The notes: generated by a model from the letters alone, not told the origin. Counted from the first letter of the stretch, positions 35,312 through 44,634 are shown. The stretch is 64,000 nucleotides of DNA from Pseudobdellovibrionaceae bacterium (GCA_020635075.1 JACKAM010000001.1:1550001-1614000), one strand, 5' to 3'. Made by a program: numbers and translations.

Positions 35312-36544
35312 TCACTGGCGATCGAACATCTCCTTGCCACCTAGGTTGGACTCCCGATCCACGGGCGTCGCCAACTCTCGGAGAGCTCGCAGATATTCCA
35401 TGGCTCCGGGAGGAAAACTAAATTGTCCGCCGCCGGAGTAATCCAGAAAGATGTTTTGCTCCAGCCTCTCGTAGCATTTAAGAGCAATAGACGAATGGGG
35501 CGAACGCTTGATACAGGCCTTGTAGTAGAACTCATTGGTATCGCCAATACCCATGTCAGCCACCACTTCATAGCTCTGTCCTAGATAGAATAGCGCCTTG
35601 GCCTGATCATCCACACTGGCTTCGGTGCGCAGGAAATCATGAAGAAGGGCCGATGTTCTCAGATAGTGAATGTAAGAGGACCGATCTCCCCAATAGTCTT
35701 CGCCTTTGCGCGCCTCACTGAGAATGCGCTCAGCTTGCTTGAGCAAAGTATCGGACTTTTTGGGCTTGTCCGTTTTCCAGCGGGCGATGGCCTTGGCCCA
35801 ATCCTTGGCATTTTGCCTCTGAAAGGTCGGCAAGGATTTGTTGGCTAGGATAGTATTGACGATCTTCTCGGCCTGAGTCGGATTCTGATTGGCACGAACG
35901 GCCACATTCAATGCACTATTGGCGGCCTTCACCCAAACATAGCTCTCGTCGGATGCCAAAGCCTTATCTGCCAAAATGGTTTCGTATTGACCGATTGCTT
36001 GATCAAAACGACGAACCGCCGCCAAAAGCTCACCCTTTTCAATTGGCTTCAGTTTTTGAAAGGTCTTATCTTTTTCCCAATCAACAAAGCTCGGCCCCCA
36101 GGTGCCCCGGGAATGACAGCGCACACACATCGAAGTGGCATTCTTTAAGACGGCCCGAGCATAGTCGCGCTTGCCCGTGCGAAGACCCTCAACCGCCAAA
36201 TGCAGCTCGCGATCTAGAGTATTGGAGATGACCGCCACGAAAGGATCTTTATCCAGTTTTTTGATTTTATCTTCACTTCGTTGCCTGTTCACATTGTGAG
36301 CCAATGTCGCCAAACGTTCTGCATCGTCCTGGATCTTACGGCGGTTCTCAGGAGCGTTGAATTCCGTTTGGCTGGCCAGATAAGGATAGATTCCGACCAG
36401 GACATGACTCATCTCCTGCATTTTGTCTTTCCACTGCCCACCGGGGGCATCCGCCTGTTTGCTGCCACTTCCGCAATGGACCAGGGCACTGGACAGACCG
36501 AGCATTGCCATCATCTTGATTGTGTTTTTTAATCCTGCTGTCAT
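35312..36544 (-). CDS. Lipoprotein with one c-type haem motif
   Basis: 410 residues. The signal peptide ends in lipobox LVHC (about Cys24). A CxxCH haem-binding motif occurs once, in SMCVRCHSRGTW at about residue 140, after helices that resemble the four-helix cytochrome c' arrangement (helix with HNVNRQRSEDK, then ELHLAVEGLR). The C-terminal 250 residues are all-helical and TPR-like. It is presumably a membrane-anchored periplasmic haem protein, perhaps an electron carrier or sensor. No known family was identified. Haem loading would depend on a cytochrome c maturation system elsewhere. Confidence 0.72.
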   Translation of the reverse strand: MTAGLKNTIKMMAMLGLSSALVHCGSGSKQADAPGGQWKDKMQEMSHVLVGIYPYLASQTEFNAPENRRKIQDDAERLATLAHNVNRQRSEDKIKKLDKDPFVAVISNTLDRELHLAVEGLRTGKRDYARAVLKNATSMCVRCHSRGTWGPSFVDWEKDKTFQKLKPIEKGELLAAVRRFDQAIGQYETILADKALASDESYVWVKAANSALNVAVRANQNPTQAEKIVNTILANKSLPTFQRQNAKDWAKAIARWKTDKPKKSDTLLKQAERILSEARKGEDYWGDRSSYIHYLRTSALLHDFLRTEASVDDQAKALFYLGQSYEVVADMGIGDTNEFYYKACIKRSPHSSIALKCYERLEQNIFLDYSGGGQFSFPPGAMEYLRALRELATPVDRESNLGGKEMFDRQ

Positions 36545-36571
36545 CTCCCCTGCCTCCTCGCGACGTGATGC

Positions 36572-36949
36572 CTACATTTTGAGAATAATCGATACCAACA
36601 AATAAAGGGCGCTAAGAATACTGAAGACCATCCAGATGGTGCGCTGCCGATCGACGGTCTTTTCAAAATTATTCACCGACTCGTTTTCCAGGTAAATCCC
36701 AATGGAGCGGTCATACTGATAAATGGTTGAAGCGTAAATGGCGAGAAAAGTTCCGTCAAAAATGGCGTGAGTGACGTACTGAACGCCTCGGTATACTCCA
36801 TAGGAAAGGCGAACCATGGCGATGGCGACCAGAATGCCAAAGACAATGCGAATCCAAAAGCGAATCTGCATCATCCCATCCCTGACACGGGAATCGGAGA
36901 ATCGTTCGATGATACGACGGTCTCGGCCCTGGTTCCGACGGTCTGCCAT
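36572..36949 (-). CDS. Small inner-membrane protein
   Basis: 125 residues with ribosome-binding site GGGGGAG. The charged N-terminus (ADRRNQGRDRR) precedes two or three hydrophobic segments (about 30-50, perhaps 60-75, and 100-122). No family was recognised. It lies 27 nt upstream of the haem lipoprotein gene and is probably in the same transcript. Confidence 0.65.
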   Translation of the reverse strand: MADRRNQGRDRRIIERFSDSRVRDGMMQIRFWIRIVFGILVAIAMVRLSYGVYRGVQYVTHAIFDGTFLAIYASTIYQYDRSIGIYLENESVNNFEKTVDRQRTIWMVFSILSALYLLVSIILKM

Positions 36950-37010
36950 AGATGCTCCCCCTCTGGTGTGTCCCTAAGTGTAATGAAAAACAGAGGAGAT
37001 GATAAGAGAA

Positions 37011-37034
37011 GAATGGGCCCTCACGGGCCCATTC
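37011..37034 (-). terminator. Hairpin after the VWA lipoprotein gene
   Basis: GAATGGGCCC / GGGCCCATTC stem with loop TCAC. On the minus strand it is followed by TTCTTCTCTTAT, a weak T-tract. It lies 33 nt after the stop of the VWA gene. Confidence 0.6.
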
Positions 37035-37066
37035 TCAGCAACTGGACCTAGGAACGGGGGAAGCTC

Positions 37067-38482
37067 CTAGCGTCTTGTACGAAAGGCTACTGGGTGACTG
37101 ACCGAAGGCTCGCCTTCAATCCCTGAAAACACCCGAACACTGTACAAAGTGTTAGGCGTGAGCCCAGTCAATTCGACCCGATGGTGCATCACGAGTTCCG
37201 GGTAGAGTGCACCGGTATAAATCCAACCCGTAAATTTATCTGTCAGTTCCACCTGCGAAGTGGAGAATGTATCAGTCTCCCAAGTCACCACGGCTGTCGT
37301 CGAGGTGATCTCCTCAATTTGTAGCTTGGTGATTTTCACAGGAATGGTCTCGCCATTGTCTGGCTTGACGCAGTAATTGATGTACACTTCTGAGTTCTCC
37401 TGCCCCGCATTACCGGTCAAGTGAACCTCTTCCACCTCACTCACATAGTTAAAGTCTGCGGCGACGCCATCGACCTCAACAGCCACCGACTCTCCATCGA
37501 TTTCACCGCCCTGGTTGTCGAGAACAAACTCAGTCTTAAGAGAAAGCTTTTTTGTGACCAAGCTGCCGATCTGGGCCAAACCTTCATGTAGGCGACCACC
37601 AGAAAGATCAATGGCGACTCCATTACCTGCACGAATCATCTCCAAATAACCGTAGCCAATTTCATTTTCACCACCACTGGGAACCACGCTTCCCTCGTGG
37701 TAGACAATTCCTGAAACCAAAAGTGGTCGCTCACCCTGGAAGGTGCGCAAACGGGTGTAGACACTCTCAGAGCTCACACTCTGACAGTAAGTATTAAATG
37801 CCGGGTCCTCTTTACCATTCGGATCTGGAACCTGGACAACGCCCTCTGGGTAACGGGCACAAATGTCGTTTTCATCGGCCACAAAGACCACGGCGAGGGC
37901 CGCGTCCTCGCGGAAGAAGCCATGACCTCTGGACTCGGCCAGCTTGTCTGCTTCCATGGCTTGGTTCAGAGAGTAAACTCCGGTCTCTCCACCATCGGTG
38001 ACACTCTCACCCGCCACATTGCGCATGCGGTAGCGAAGGATGCTGCGGATGTCGGCCATCTCCATAGTCTGATTGTCCAACACATAGGGCTTGTCCGCCT
38101 GACGTCGGTAAATGCGCCCTGACCAGGTGGTCGCGTGGGCTGGCATCACCGCAATGCGCACATCCGCATCACCAGGGAGCTCAGCCATAAAGGCGTCCAC
38201 CCCATCACCAATCGTTTCGCGCTCGGCATTGAGTGAGCCGGAAGAATCGACAACAAAAAGGATGTCGATCTTTTTGGTCACCTCAGCCGGCGGCTGATAG
38301 TGCTTTTGCTCAAAGCAATATGGCTTGGGTTCTGGACGAACAAGGTCTGGAGGCACATGGACAGGGGGATTAAGCCCATTGTCAATGGCATTGCGCTCGT
38401 CTTCTGTTAACTCACAGGCTGTTAGGGTAATAACAGCCAACAGGCTCACTAGGAGCCTTAACCCTAATGTATGTAATGGCAT
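37067..38482 (-). CDS. VWA-domain lipoprotein with fibronectin-like C-terminus
   Basis: 471 residues from the ATG at 38482 preceded by GAGAGGG; the longer frame lacks a signal at its start. The lipobox LTAC is at about residue 23. Residues about 70-300 form a von Willebrand A domain with an intact MIDAS motif (DILFVVDSSGSLNAE) and a later VVFVADENDIC segment. Residues about 380-471 look like a fibronectin type III module (ITKLQIEEITSTTAVVTWET, ELTGLTPNTLYSVRVF). It is an adhesion-like or scaffold surface lipoprotein binding a metal ion and a partner; the ligand is unknown. Confidence 0.85.
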   Translation of the reverse strand: MPLHTLGLRLLVSLLAVITLTACELTEDERNAIDNGLNPPVHVPPDLVRPEPKPYCFEQKHYQPPAEVTKKIDILFVVDSSGSLNAERETIGDGVDAFMAELPGDADVRIAVMPAHATTWSGRIYRRQADKPYVLDNQTMEMADIRSILRYRMRNVAGESVTDGGETGVYSLNQAMEADKLAESRGHGFFREDAALAVVFVADENDICARYPEGVVQVPDPNGKEDPAFNTYCQSVSSESVYTRLRTFQGERPLLVSGIVYHEGSVVPSGGENEIGYGYLEMIRAGNGVAIDLSGGRLHEGLAQIGSLVTKKLSLKTEFVLDNQGGEIDGESVAVEVDGVAADFNYVSEVEEVHLTGNAGQENSEVYINYCVKPDNGETIPVKITKLQIEEITSTTAVVTWETDTFSTSQVELTDKFTGWIYTGALYPELVMHHRVELTGLTPNTLYSVRVFSGIEGEPSVSHPVAFRTRR

Positions 38483-38959
38483 ACCGACCCTCTCAGGACA
38501 ACAAACGTTTCCACAAATTCCTGATTGCCGGACACTGGTTACATACAGGGAAGTAATTCCGGACACCAACTGCGAACTCTTTGACGCTTTCAGGATAGCC
38601 GAAAGTCCAGTGTCTCGGAAACCACCAAGAGATGGACATTTATTCACAACTTCCCACTCTGAGACGAATTTGCACCTCTAGAGCGGTTTAACCCCAACTG
38701 GCCGCCTTTTATGTTGCGCAAAAAATTCTCCCGGTGTCCCAGAGAAAAAACACTTTTGTGTCAACATAGGCCAATTCTCACATCGACTGTCTCATCTGGA
38801 GTCCCTAAACGTCTCAACAAAAACCGTCGTTCGTTTTGGTACGTCGAACAATTGACTTTCGCCCAGGAGTTTTTCACCCCATTCTTGAGGAGATTTTAAC
38901 AGCATATTAATGATGGAAATGCCGATAGTTAACAGAGAGCTTAACTTGAGGAGCGTGCC
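38483..38959. other. Divergent promoter region between VWA and response-regulator genes
   Basis: 477 bp without a gene. It must hold the promoters for both the VWA gene and the plus-strand response regulator. Two direct copies of CCGGACAC, at 38528 and 38559 (31 bp apart, three helical turns), could be an operator. GCCGATAG at 38921 resembles a flagellar sigma -10 box, but no matching -35 is seen. The ribosome-binding site for 38960 is GAGGAG. Confidence 0.4.
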
Positions 38960-40381
38960 ATGTCCGACAACAGCAAGACTGTCCTTTTAGTCGACGACGA
39001 CGCTGGCCTAAGAGACATTCTTCAGGCAACTCTGGAAATGGAAGACTACACGGTGATTGCCGCCCAGGACGGGGAAGAGGCCAAGCAAAAGTTCGATGAA
39101 AATGCCGGCTCCATTATGGTGGTTATTTCTGACATTCGTATGCCCAAAGCCGATGGAATTGCCGTCCTCGAACACGTGAAAAACAAGGACAACTTCACTC
39201 CCGTTATTCTGATGACAGGTATTGCCGAGATCATTCAAACCAAAAAGGCCGTGGATCTCGGTTGCGATGACTTTATTGCCAAGCCCTTTAAGCCCTCTGA
39301 GCTCCTGGCGGCCCTTGATATTGTTTTGAACCCTGCCAATAAGGGAGCTGGTGAAGATGACGAAATGGGCCGTGACCCGGAATTCTGCAAAGTGTGGCTC
39401 GAAGACTTTGTCACGGGCTCCAGCCTACAGACGGATCTTTATGTGCGCCTGTCGCCCAAGAAGTACTTAAAAGTGGCCCGCACCGGCACCACTTTGGATC
39501 GGCCACGAGTGGAGGCCTACAAGCAAAGGGGTCTCAATTACCTTTACATTCCCAAAGAGGATTTTGCCAAGTACGTGGGCCTCAATCTTAAAGTGACCAC
39601 GGCCATTGCTAAAGCAGGTGGGGGCATTTCAAAGGCGCAAAAGATGCAGCTCCTTAAGCACTCCACCGAAGTCATTTTAGAGCAGACCAATGTCAATGGA
39701 GTGAGCCAAGAGCTGGCTGAGGTGGCCCACACTCTGGTTGGTTCAACCTTGTCCATGATGACTGAAGACGACGATCTGTATAGCTTACTCGATATGCTCA
39801 ACACCCACTCAGATGCCCTTTATGCCCACTCGATCGCGGTGAGTGTGTATTCAGCCCTGATTGCGCAAAAGATGGCGTGGACCTCGCTGCCGACAAAATC
39901 AAAACTGGTGATGGCGGGGCTCTTTCACGACATCGGAAAAAAGGAAATCCCCAGGCAGCTGTTGGAGAAAAACCGAGTGAGCCTGACCGAAGATGAGATC
40001 AAGACCTTGGAAACCCACGTGGTTCGGGGCAAAAACATACTCTTGCAGATGCCCAAAATGCCATCAGATGTGGTGCTGGCAGTCTCTCAACACCACGAAT
40101 ACTGCAATGGCCAGGGCTACCCAGCTCGGTTGACAGTGCACAAGATTCATCCACTCGCTAAGGTCCTTTCCTTGGCCAACATCTTTAGTAACCTGGTGGT
40201 CAAAGGGCCCCAACACAAAGCTCCCATGGAGCCCAAAGAGGCCATTCAAGAGATATTGGATTACCAGTTGGAAGAAGTCGACCGTCATGCATTGGCGGGC
40301 CTAATGAAGGCCTTTGGTGTGGAAATTCCTAAAGAGTTTGAAAAGTACGGCCAGGGTAAGTTGGGACTGACAGGAACTTGA
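38960..40381 (+). CDS. Response regulator with HD-GYP output domain
   Basis: 473 residues. Residues about 6-125 form a receiver domain with phospho-acceptor Asp58 (VVISDIRMP), acidic Asp12-14 and Lys in AKPFKPSE. Residues about 140-210 are a PilZ-like or DUF3391-like linker. Residues about 265-420 are an HD-GYP domain: HDIGKKEIP, a following His-containing helix, then HHEYCNGQGYP. HD-GYP proteins usually degrade cyclic di-GMP. The first position of the DGxGYP motif is Asn instead of Asp, but the metal-ligand pattern looks largely intact. It is coupled to the histidine kinase gene 14 nt downstream. Confidence 0.88.
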   Translation: MSDNSKTVLLVDDDAGLRDILQATLEMEDYTVIAAQDGEEAKQKFDENAGSIMVVISDIRMPKADGIAVLEHVKNKDNFTPVILMTGIAEIIQTKKAVDLGCDDFIAKPFKPSELLAALDIVLNPANKGAGEDDEMGRDPEFCKVWLEDFVTGSSLQTDLYVRLSPKKYLKVARTGTTLDRPRVEAYKQRGLNYLYIPKEDFAKYVGLNLKVTTAIAKAGGGISKAQKMQLLKHSTEVILEQTNVNGVSQELAEVAHTLVGSTLSMMTEDDDLYSLLDMLNTHSDALYAHSIAVSVYSALIAQKMAWTSLPTKSKLVMAGLFHDIGKKEIPRQLLEKNRVSLTEDEIKTLETHVVRGKNILLQMPKMPSDVVLAVSQHHEYCNGQGYPARLTVHKIHPLAKVLSLANIFSNLVVKGPQHKAPMEPKEAIQEILDYQLEEVDRHALAGLMKAFGVEIPKEFEKYGQGKLGLTGT

Positions 40382-40395
40382 TACGGGAACAATCC

Positions 40396-41835
40396 ATGAT
40401 TGAAGCCTCTGTCCATGCACCTAAACCTCTCGACTTTCGCTCTCGCCTGAGCCAGTGGGGAACTGATTTTGTGACTCTTTTTCAATGGCTGCTAGCCACT
40501 GGAACTGAAGGCTCCAAATCCCCCCAACTCAAGAGCCGCATCCGCATGGGGAATCTCCTATGCATGATCATGGTCCTCTACTGCACGGCCTATGGATTGC
40601 TCTACACCTATTTTGGGGCTCACGTCCTCGCCTTTGTTACGGAAACCGGAATCCTGGTGGCCGTGGCCTCCATGGTCCTCAGTCACGGTGGCCGCCATCT
40701 TTTGGCCCGCCACTTGTTTTTTACCTATGCGCTGTTTTTGATTGGCATCTCGGTGCAGATGTGGGGACCTCAGTACAACATTCAGCTGATCTATTTCCCG
40801 ATGGCTGTCATTCCATTTTTGCTTTTCACCCTCCACGAGAGGCGCTCCCTCGTTGCCACCAGTGGCCTGGCCGTCCTCGGTTATTTTCTTTGTCAAGCCG
40901 GACCCATTGCATGGGTTTATCACCTCAGGCCCCATGATCTCTCGCCGACCACGGCCGAGATTATCGGTGTGTTCACCGAGTGTGCCTCATTGCTGCTTCT
41001 TGTCCTGCCAGTGGCGGTGATCTTTCGTTCCATGCGTTCTTATGAAGAGGAGATTCACTCCACCAATCAGCAGCGCCTTGAGGTGGAAAAGAATATTTCT
41101 ATTGGCCAGATGGCTGGAACACTCGCCCATGAAATCAACTCCCCACTGACCACCATTCTGGGTGCCATGGAGATGATCAATATGTTGGTGGAGAGAAACA
41201 AGTTGGACCCGGAAAAACTCAAAAAGATGACCGACCGGGCGGACTCAGCCGTCAAAAAAATCACCAGCATCACCCAAATGCTGCGCAATCTTCATTACAC
41301 TTCCGGCAACGACCCGATTGAGGAGACCTCTATTCAGGAAATCCTAGCCGAGGTTCTCGCAATTGTACTACCGCAAATGCACAAAAAAGAGGTGGCCTTG
41401 GTTCAAGACCCAAGTTCAGCCAGACTGCCTGTCCACTGCCGAAAGTATCAGGTATTTCAGGCCATCCTTCACCTGTTTGAATTTGCCCTCTCCAAGATAC
41501 CCAAGAGTCAACTGGGTGCCACCGTTGAAGTCAGTTGGGCCGACGAGCAAGACTCGGTCGAACTCTTTATTAGATTTTCTGGTGAAGGGCTGAGCGACGA
41601 AATGATCGCCAATATCAATGACTCCTTTTTTACCACCTCTTCCGACCATCGGGACCAATTCCCCGGGCTGATCATGGCCAGCATGATTATCCAGCGCCAC
41701 CAGGGCAGTCTGAAGCTGGAGAATTCCGGCGAGAATCCTTGCTTTGTCCTTCAACTCCCCGTGCGCCCAGCGGAGGATTTGGACTCCCCCGAGAGCGAAT
41801 CCCTGGATGTGGACGCCCTCCTCAAATCCTCCTGA
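40396..41835 (+). CDS. Membrane histidine kinase with degenerate ATPase domain
   Basis: 479 residues from the ATG at 40396, with GGGAAC upstream; a TTG at 40378 overlaps the previous stop. Six membrane helices (about residues 45-215) precede a HisKA domain with His in GQMAGTLAHEINSPLTTILG (about residue 245). The ATPase region is recognisable but lacks key residues: the N-box Asn is replaced (ILHLFEFALSKIP), and the G1 box reads FSGEGLS, missing the Asp. It may bind ATP poorly and act as a pseudokinase, a phosphatase, or by dimerising with another kinase. It is probably the partner of the HD-GYP regulator. Confidence 0.82.
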   Translation: MIEASVHAPKPLDFRSRLSQWGTDFVTLFQWLLATGTEGSKSPQLKSRIRMGNLLCMIMVLYCTAYGLLYTYFGAHVLAFVTETGILVAVASMVLSHGGRHLLARHLFFTYALFLIGISVQMWGPQYNIQLIYFPMAVIPFLLFTLHERRSLVATSGLAVLGYFLCQAGPIAWVYHLRPHDLSPTTAEIIGVFTECASLLLLVLPVAVIFRSMRSYEEEIHSTNQQRLEVEKNISIGQMAGTLAHEINSPLTTILGAMEMINMLVERNKLDPEKLKKMTDRADSAVKKITSITQMLRNLHYTSGNDPIEETSIQEILAEVLAIVLPQMHKKEVALVQDPSSARLPVHCRKYQVFQAILHLFEFALSKIPKSQLGATVEVSWADEQDSVELFIRFSGEGLSDEMIANINDSFFTTSSDHRDQFPGLIMASMIIQRHQGSLKLENSGENPCFVLQLPVRPAEDLDSPESESLDVDALLKSS

Positions 41836-41998
41836 CTTCATGCGCTAAAAATCTTTTCACACCGATTTTGCTGTTTATATTCAAGGCATTATGGCGTCTC
41901 ACCCAGACCCTCCAGTTGCCCCTTTGACCCCTTGCTTTTAACAATGATAGGCCATGCTTCCTGTAGGCGTGATGATCACTTGTTCGAGGGGAAAATTT

Positions 41999-42658
41999 TT
42001 GGAATTGAGCAAATCTTTGGGGATAAAGAGATTCGTGTTGTCTTTGGCGGCCCTGGCCCTGTTTTCATGTAGTGAATCGCCCAGTGATCGATCGCCGGCC
42101 GGCAGTCGATTCCGCGATTGTAACCAAAGTGAACTGACGCAAATGGAAGCCCTCGGGGGAAGCTTAGTTCTCCCAGATCACCTCAGTCCTGGCCGCTACG
42201 AGTACCAAGGGAGCCAGCTGTTGGTGTCGTTGAAAGAAAACGGTAAAACCCGTTCAGGCGTTCTCATTGCCGACCAAGTCGACCAGACTGGGAACGCAAC
42301 AACGGCTCTCACCTGCTCTCTTGGCTTTGGCTCTGGCCACCTGGAAGCACAGATTGATTTTCCCCTGGAACTGCAGATTGACCCCCGCCTCACCTGGGTG
42401 ATCGACAGCAAACGGGGCTTGAATGTGGAAATGGACCAAAACGACATCGTCCACTTGGGCGGCCGTTTGGACCAGCCTGAGAGTTGGACGGTCAGTCAAA
42501 TTCGCCGCGAAATGGACAACCGCCGCCTGGCTGGAGGCGACCTCTATTTGGTTCAGATCTCAGCCGAGGAATTTGAGTTTGTTCTTATGGCCGAAACAAA
42601 AAAAGGCGGTGGGCTGGTGGAGAGAAGAACTCTCCGTGCCCGTTACCGCCTTCAATAA
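41999..42658 (+). CDS. Lipoprotein of unknown function
   Basis: About 219 residues from a TTG at 41999 preceded by AGGGGA; ATG codons at 41954 and 41972 are in-frame alternatives but give an unusually long n-region. The lipobox LFSC precedes a polar, Ser-rich linker and a beta-rich domain with two further cysteines (DCNQ, LTCSLG). No family was recognised. It is convergent with the cyclophilin gene, whose stop is 18 bp away. Confidence 0.65.
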   Translation: MELSKSLGIKRFVLSLAALALFSCSESPSDRSPAGSRFRDCNQSELTQMEALGGSLVLPDHLSPGRYEYQGSQLLVSLKENGKTRSGVLIADQVDQTGNATTALTCSLGFGSGHLEAQIDFPLELQIDPRLTWVIDSKRGLNVEMDQNDIVHLGGRLDQPESWTVSQIRREMDNRRLAGGDLYLVQISAEEFEFVLMAETKKGGGLVERRTLRARYRLQ

Positions 42659-42675
42659 AACCTGGACGACGCCGA

Positions 42676-43338
42676 TTACTTGGCGACCTTCGCTGTCTTG
42701 ATGTAGTCCATATTGGGGAAGGTCTTCTTCAAATAGGAATTCCCCTCAGACTGAATAGCACCCTGGTTGGGCCGCTCACCATACTCACCGTTGATGTTGT
42801 TCACCACATCCATGCCTTCCACCACTTTGGCAAAAGGAGAAAACCCCATGCGATCCAGGTTGGTGTTGTCGTTCAAATTAATGAACAACTGAGTGGTGCG
42901 GGTGTTGGGACCAGCCGTGGCGAAGGTCAAATACCCTGATTTGTTGGATTCCTTCACTGCATCGTCGGTGATGACCTTTTGTTTCCACTTGGAAGACTCA
43001 TCCGGATTGCCGTGAATACCAAACTGGACCACGAAGCCCTTCACCACGCGAAAAAAGGCGATGTCCTTGAAGAAGCCTTCTTGGACCATTTCGTAGAAGC
43101 GGTCCACACCCTTGGGTGACCAATCCCGATGGGCTTCCACCACGAACTTGCCTTTGGTTGTTTCAAACGTCACTTTAAACTGCTCGGGTGCTTGTCCCAC
43201 TTTTGCCGCCTTTCCTTTAGTGTCTTTTTTCTTGGTCTCTGTTGTTTCCGCTTTTTTGTCCTTGGCTGCTGAATCTGCCGCAAAAGCCGGGGCTGCCAAC
43301 ACGGCAGCGGCCAAACAACTCACAAGTAGTCGCTTCAT
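42676..43338 (-). CDS. Periplasmic cyclophilin-type peptidyl-prolyl isomerase
   Basis: 220 residues with ribosome-binding site AGGAGAG. The signal peptide ends LAAPAFA-ADS, followed by a Lys/Glu/Thr-rich linker of about 30 residues. The cyclophilin domain (about 55-215) shows FVVEAHRDWSPKGVDRFYEMV, FKDIAFFRVVKGFVVQFGIHG, YLTFATAGPNTRTTQLFINL and FSPFAKVVEGMDVV. These match the compact bacterial cyclophilin type, with the active Arg in FFRVV. It assists folding of exported proteins. Confidence 0.92.
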   Translation of the reverse strand: MKRLLVSCLAAAVLAAPAFAADSAAKDKKAETTETKKKDTKGKAAKVGQAPEQFKVTFETTKGKFVVEAHRDWSPKGVDRFYEMVQEGFFKDIAFFRVVKGFVVQFGIHGNPDESSKWKQKVITDDAVKESNKSGYLTFATAGPNTRTTQLFINLNDNTNLDRMGFSPFAKVVEGMDVVNNINGEYGERPNQGAIQSEGNSYLKKTFPNMDYIKTAKVAK

Positions 43339-43423
43339 GTTTTCTCTCCTCCATCCAGTTCACTTATGGATAAGGAAACAATTTAGCGACTGTTGACCAG
43401 TCGGCCAATACTTGACACACCCC

Positions 43424-43966
43424 TCAGTCGTGGTGGTCCTCGGACTCTTCGTATTTGTCCTCATGATCCTTATGGTCCTCGCGCTCCAATGAGGGTGTGG
43501 CCCCTGCCCCGCTGCCTTTGACATGGGCATTGGCAGCTCCATGTTTATAGACCAACTCACCTCCCAAATGGGCTGTGCGCACCAGGGCTGCGGCTGCGAC
43601 CAGCGATCCCAAAACGGCCACCCACTTCAAATGCTCGCCACCCTTGGGCCAAGCGGTGGCGCCAACCGTCAGCAGAAATACCACTCCGGCCAGGACCACT
43701 AAGGACTCTGCGGCTTCTTCATGCTCATGAATGATGTCGTGGGCCACGACCTTTTCCACCCGGTCTTCGTCCCCCTCCCCGGTTTTGTTGGCAACAATGG
43801 CCGAGGCCAAAAAAAGAAAACTGATGACGACCGCCCCCCACCAGCTCCCCTTCTCTGCCCGACCCTTTTTCTGCAACCAAAGGATGGCAACGAGGACGAC
43901 GGGTAGAAAAAGCCCCAAGACGATGGGGAAATGGACAATGATCGGGTGAAGCGGTAGGTCAAACAT
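43424..43966 (-). CDS. DUF2231 membrane protein with His/Asp-rich tail
   Basis: 180 residues with ribosome-binding site AAAGGAGGGAC. Four membrane helices follow the family opening FDLPLHPIIVHFPIVLGLF. A charged loop with several His (HDIIHEHEEAAES) sits between helices 2 and 3. The C-terminal 30 residues are rich in Glu, Asp, His and Lys (EREDHKDHEDKYEESEDHHD), which may bind metal ions. DUF2231 proteins are inner-membrane proteins of unknown function, sometimes linked to haem or copper. Confidence 0.85.
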   Translation of the reverse strand: MFDLPLHPIIVHFPIVLGLFLPVVLVAILWLQKKGRAEKGSWWGAVVISFLFLASAIVANKTGEGDEDRVEKVVAHDIIHEHEEAAESLVVLAGVVFLLTVGATAWPKGGEHLKWVAVLGSLVAAAALVRTAHLGGELVYKHGAANAHVKGSGAGATPSLEREDHKDHEDKYEESEDHHD

Positions 43967-44102
43967 GGTGTCCCTCCTTTATTTATGGACCCTGTGCCTC
44001 CATATTGGCTCTTTTCCAGATTTTCGCTATCCGACCTTTGCCTGACACAAAAAACCTAACATTTTCAGTGACTTAAATGCGGACGTGAGGCATTTGTGGG
44101 AT

Positions 44103-44612
44103 ATGGAAAAACCACTGCTTCTTGTCACTTTGGGACTGGTGACCCTGCTGGCCGGGTGGGACATTTATGAAGACCTTCAATCCTCGGGCTGGGGACTCCA
44201 CGTTGCCTTGGAAAGCCTTCTCCTAGCCGGAACCAGTCTGGGATTTGTCCTGATCCTCCGCCAATGGCTGCGGGTTCGCACGGAAGCCAGCCAACTGCGC
44301 CAAGATTTGAAGCACTTGTCTTCGCTCAATGAGGAATACCGGAAAGAGGCAAAGCAGTACGCCCTAGGCCTGCAAACCACCATTGATCGGCAAATGGACC
44401 GCTGGAAATTGACTGATGCAGAAAAGGAAGTGGCCTACCTGTTGATCAAAGGTTTTTCCACCAAAGAGGTCGCCGATCTACGCCAGACCAGTGAGAAAAC
44501 CGTCCGCCAGCAGTGCAGCCAGGTGTATCGCAAATCCAATTTGGGTGGCCGGGCCGATCTGGCGGCTTTTTTTCTTGAAGACCTGCTCTCTCCATCTACT
44601 CAAGTCGACTAA
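44103..44612 (+). CDS. Membrane-anchored LuxR-type DNA-binding protein
   Basis: 169 residues from the ATG at 44103; a GTG at 44085 is an alternative. Two membrane helices (about residues 4-22 and 36-54) are followed by a coiled coil (about 60-105) and a LuxR/GerE helix-turn-helix (about 112-160): LTDAEKEVAYLLIKGFSTKEVA, TSEKTVRQQCSQVYRKSN. The regulator may act at the membrane, relaying an envelope signal directly to DNA, an arrangement less common than soluble LuxR proteins. It is followed 22 nt later by the patatin gene. Confidence 0.82.
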   Translation: MEKPLLLVTLGLVTLLAGWDIYEDLQSSGWGLHVALESLLLAGTSLGFVLILRQWLRVRTEASQLRQDLKHLSSLNEEYRKEAKQYALGLQTTIDRQMDRWKLTDAEKEVAYLLIKGFSTKEVADLRQTSEKTVRQQCSQVYRKSNLGGRADLAAFFLEDLLSPSTQVD

Positions 44613-44634
44613 TTAGGGTATTATCAATTCCAAG

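Noticed and set aside
38900..38935. GCCGATAG as a flagellar sigma factor (FliA-type) promoter for the HD-GYP regulator
   Set aside because: No matching TAAA-type -35 element lies at the needed distance, and no flagellar genes are in the window.
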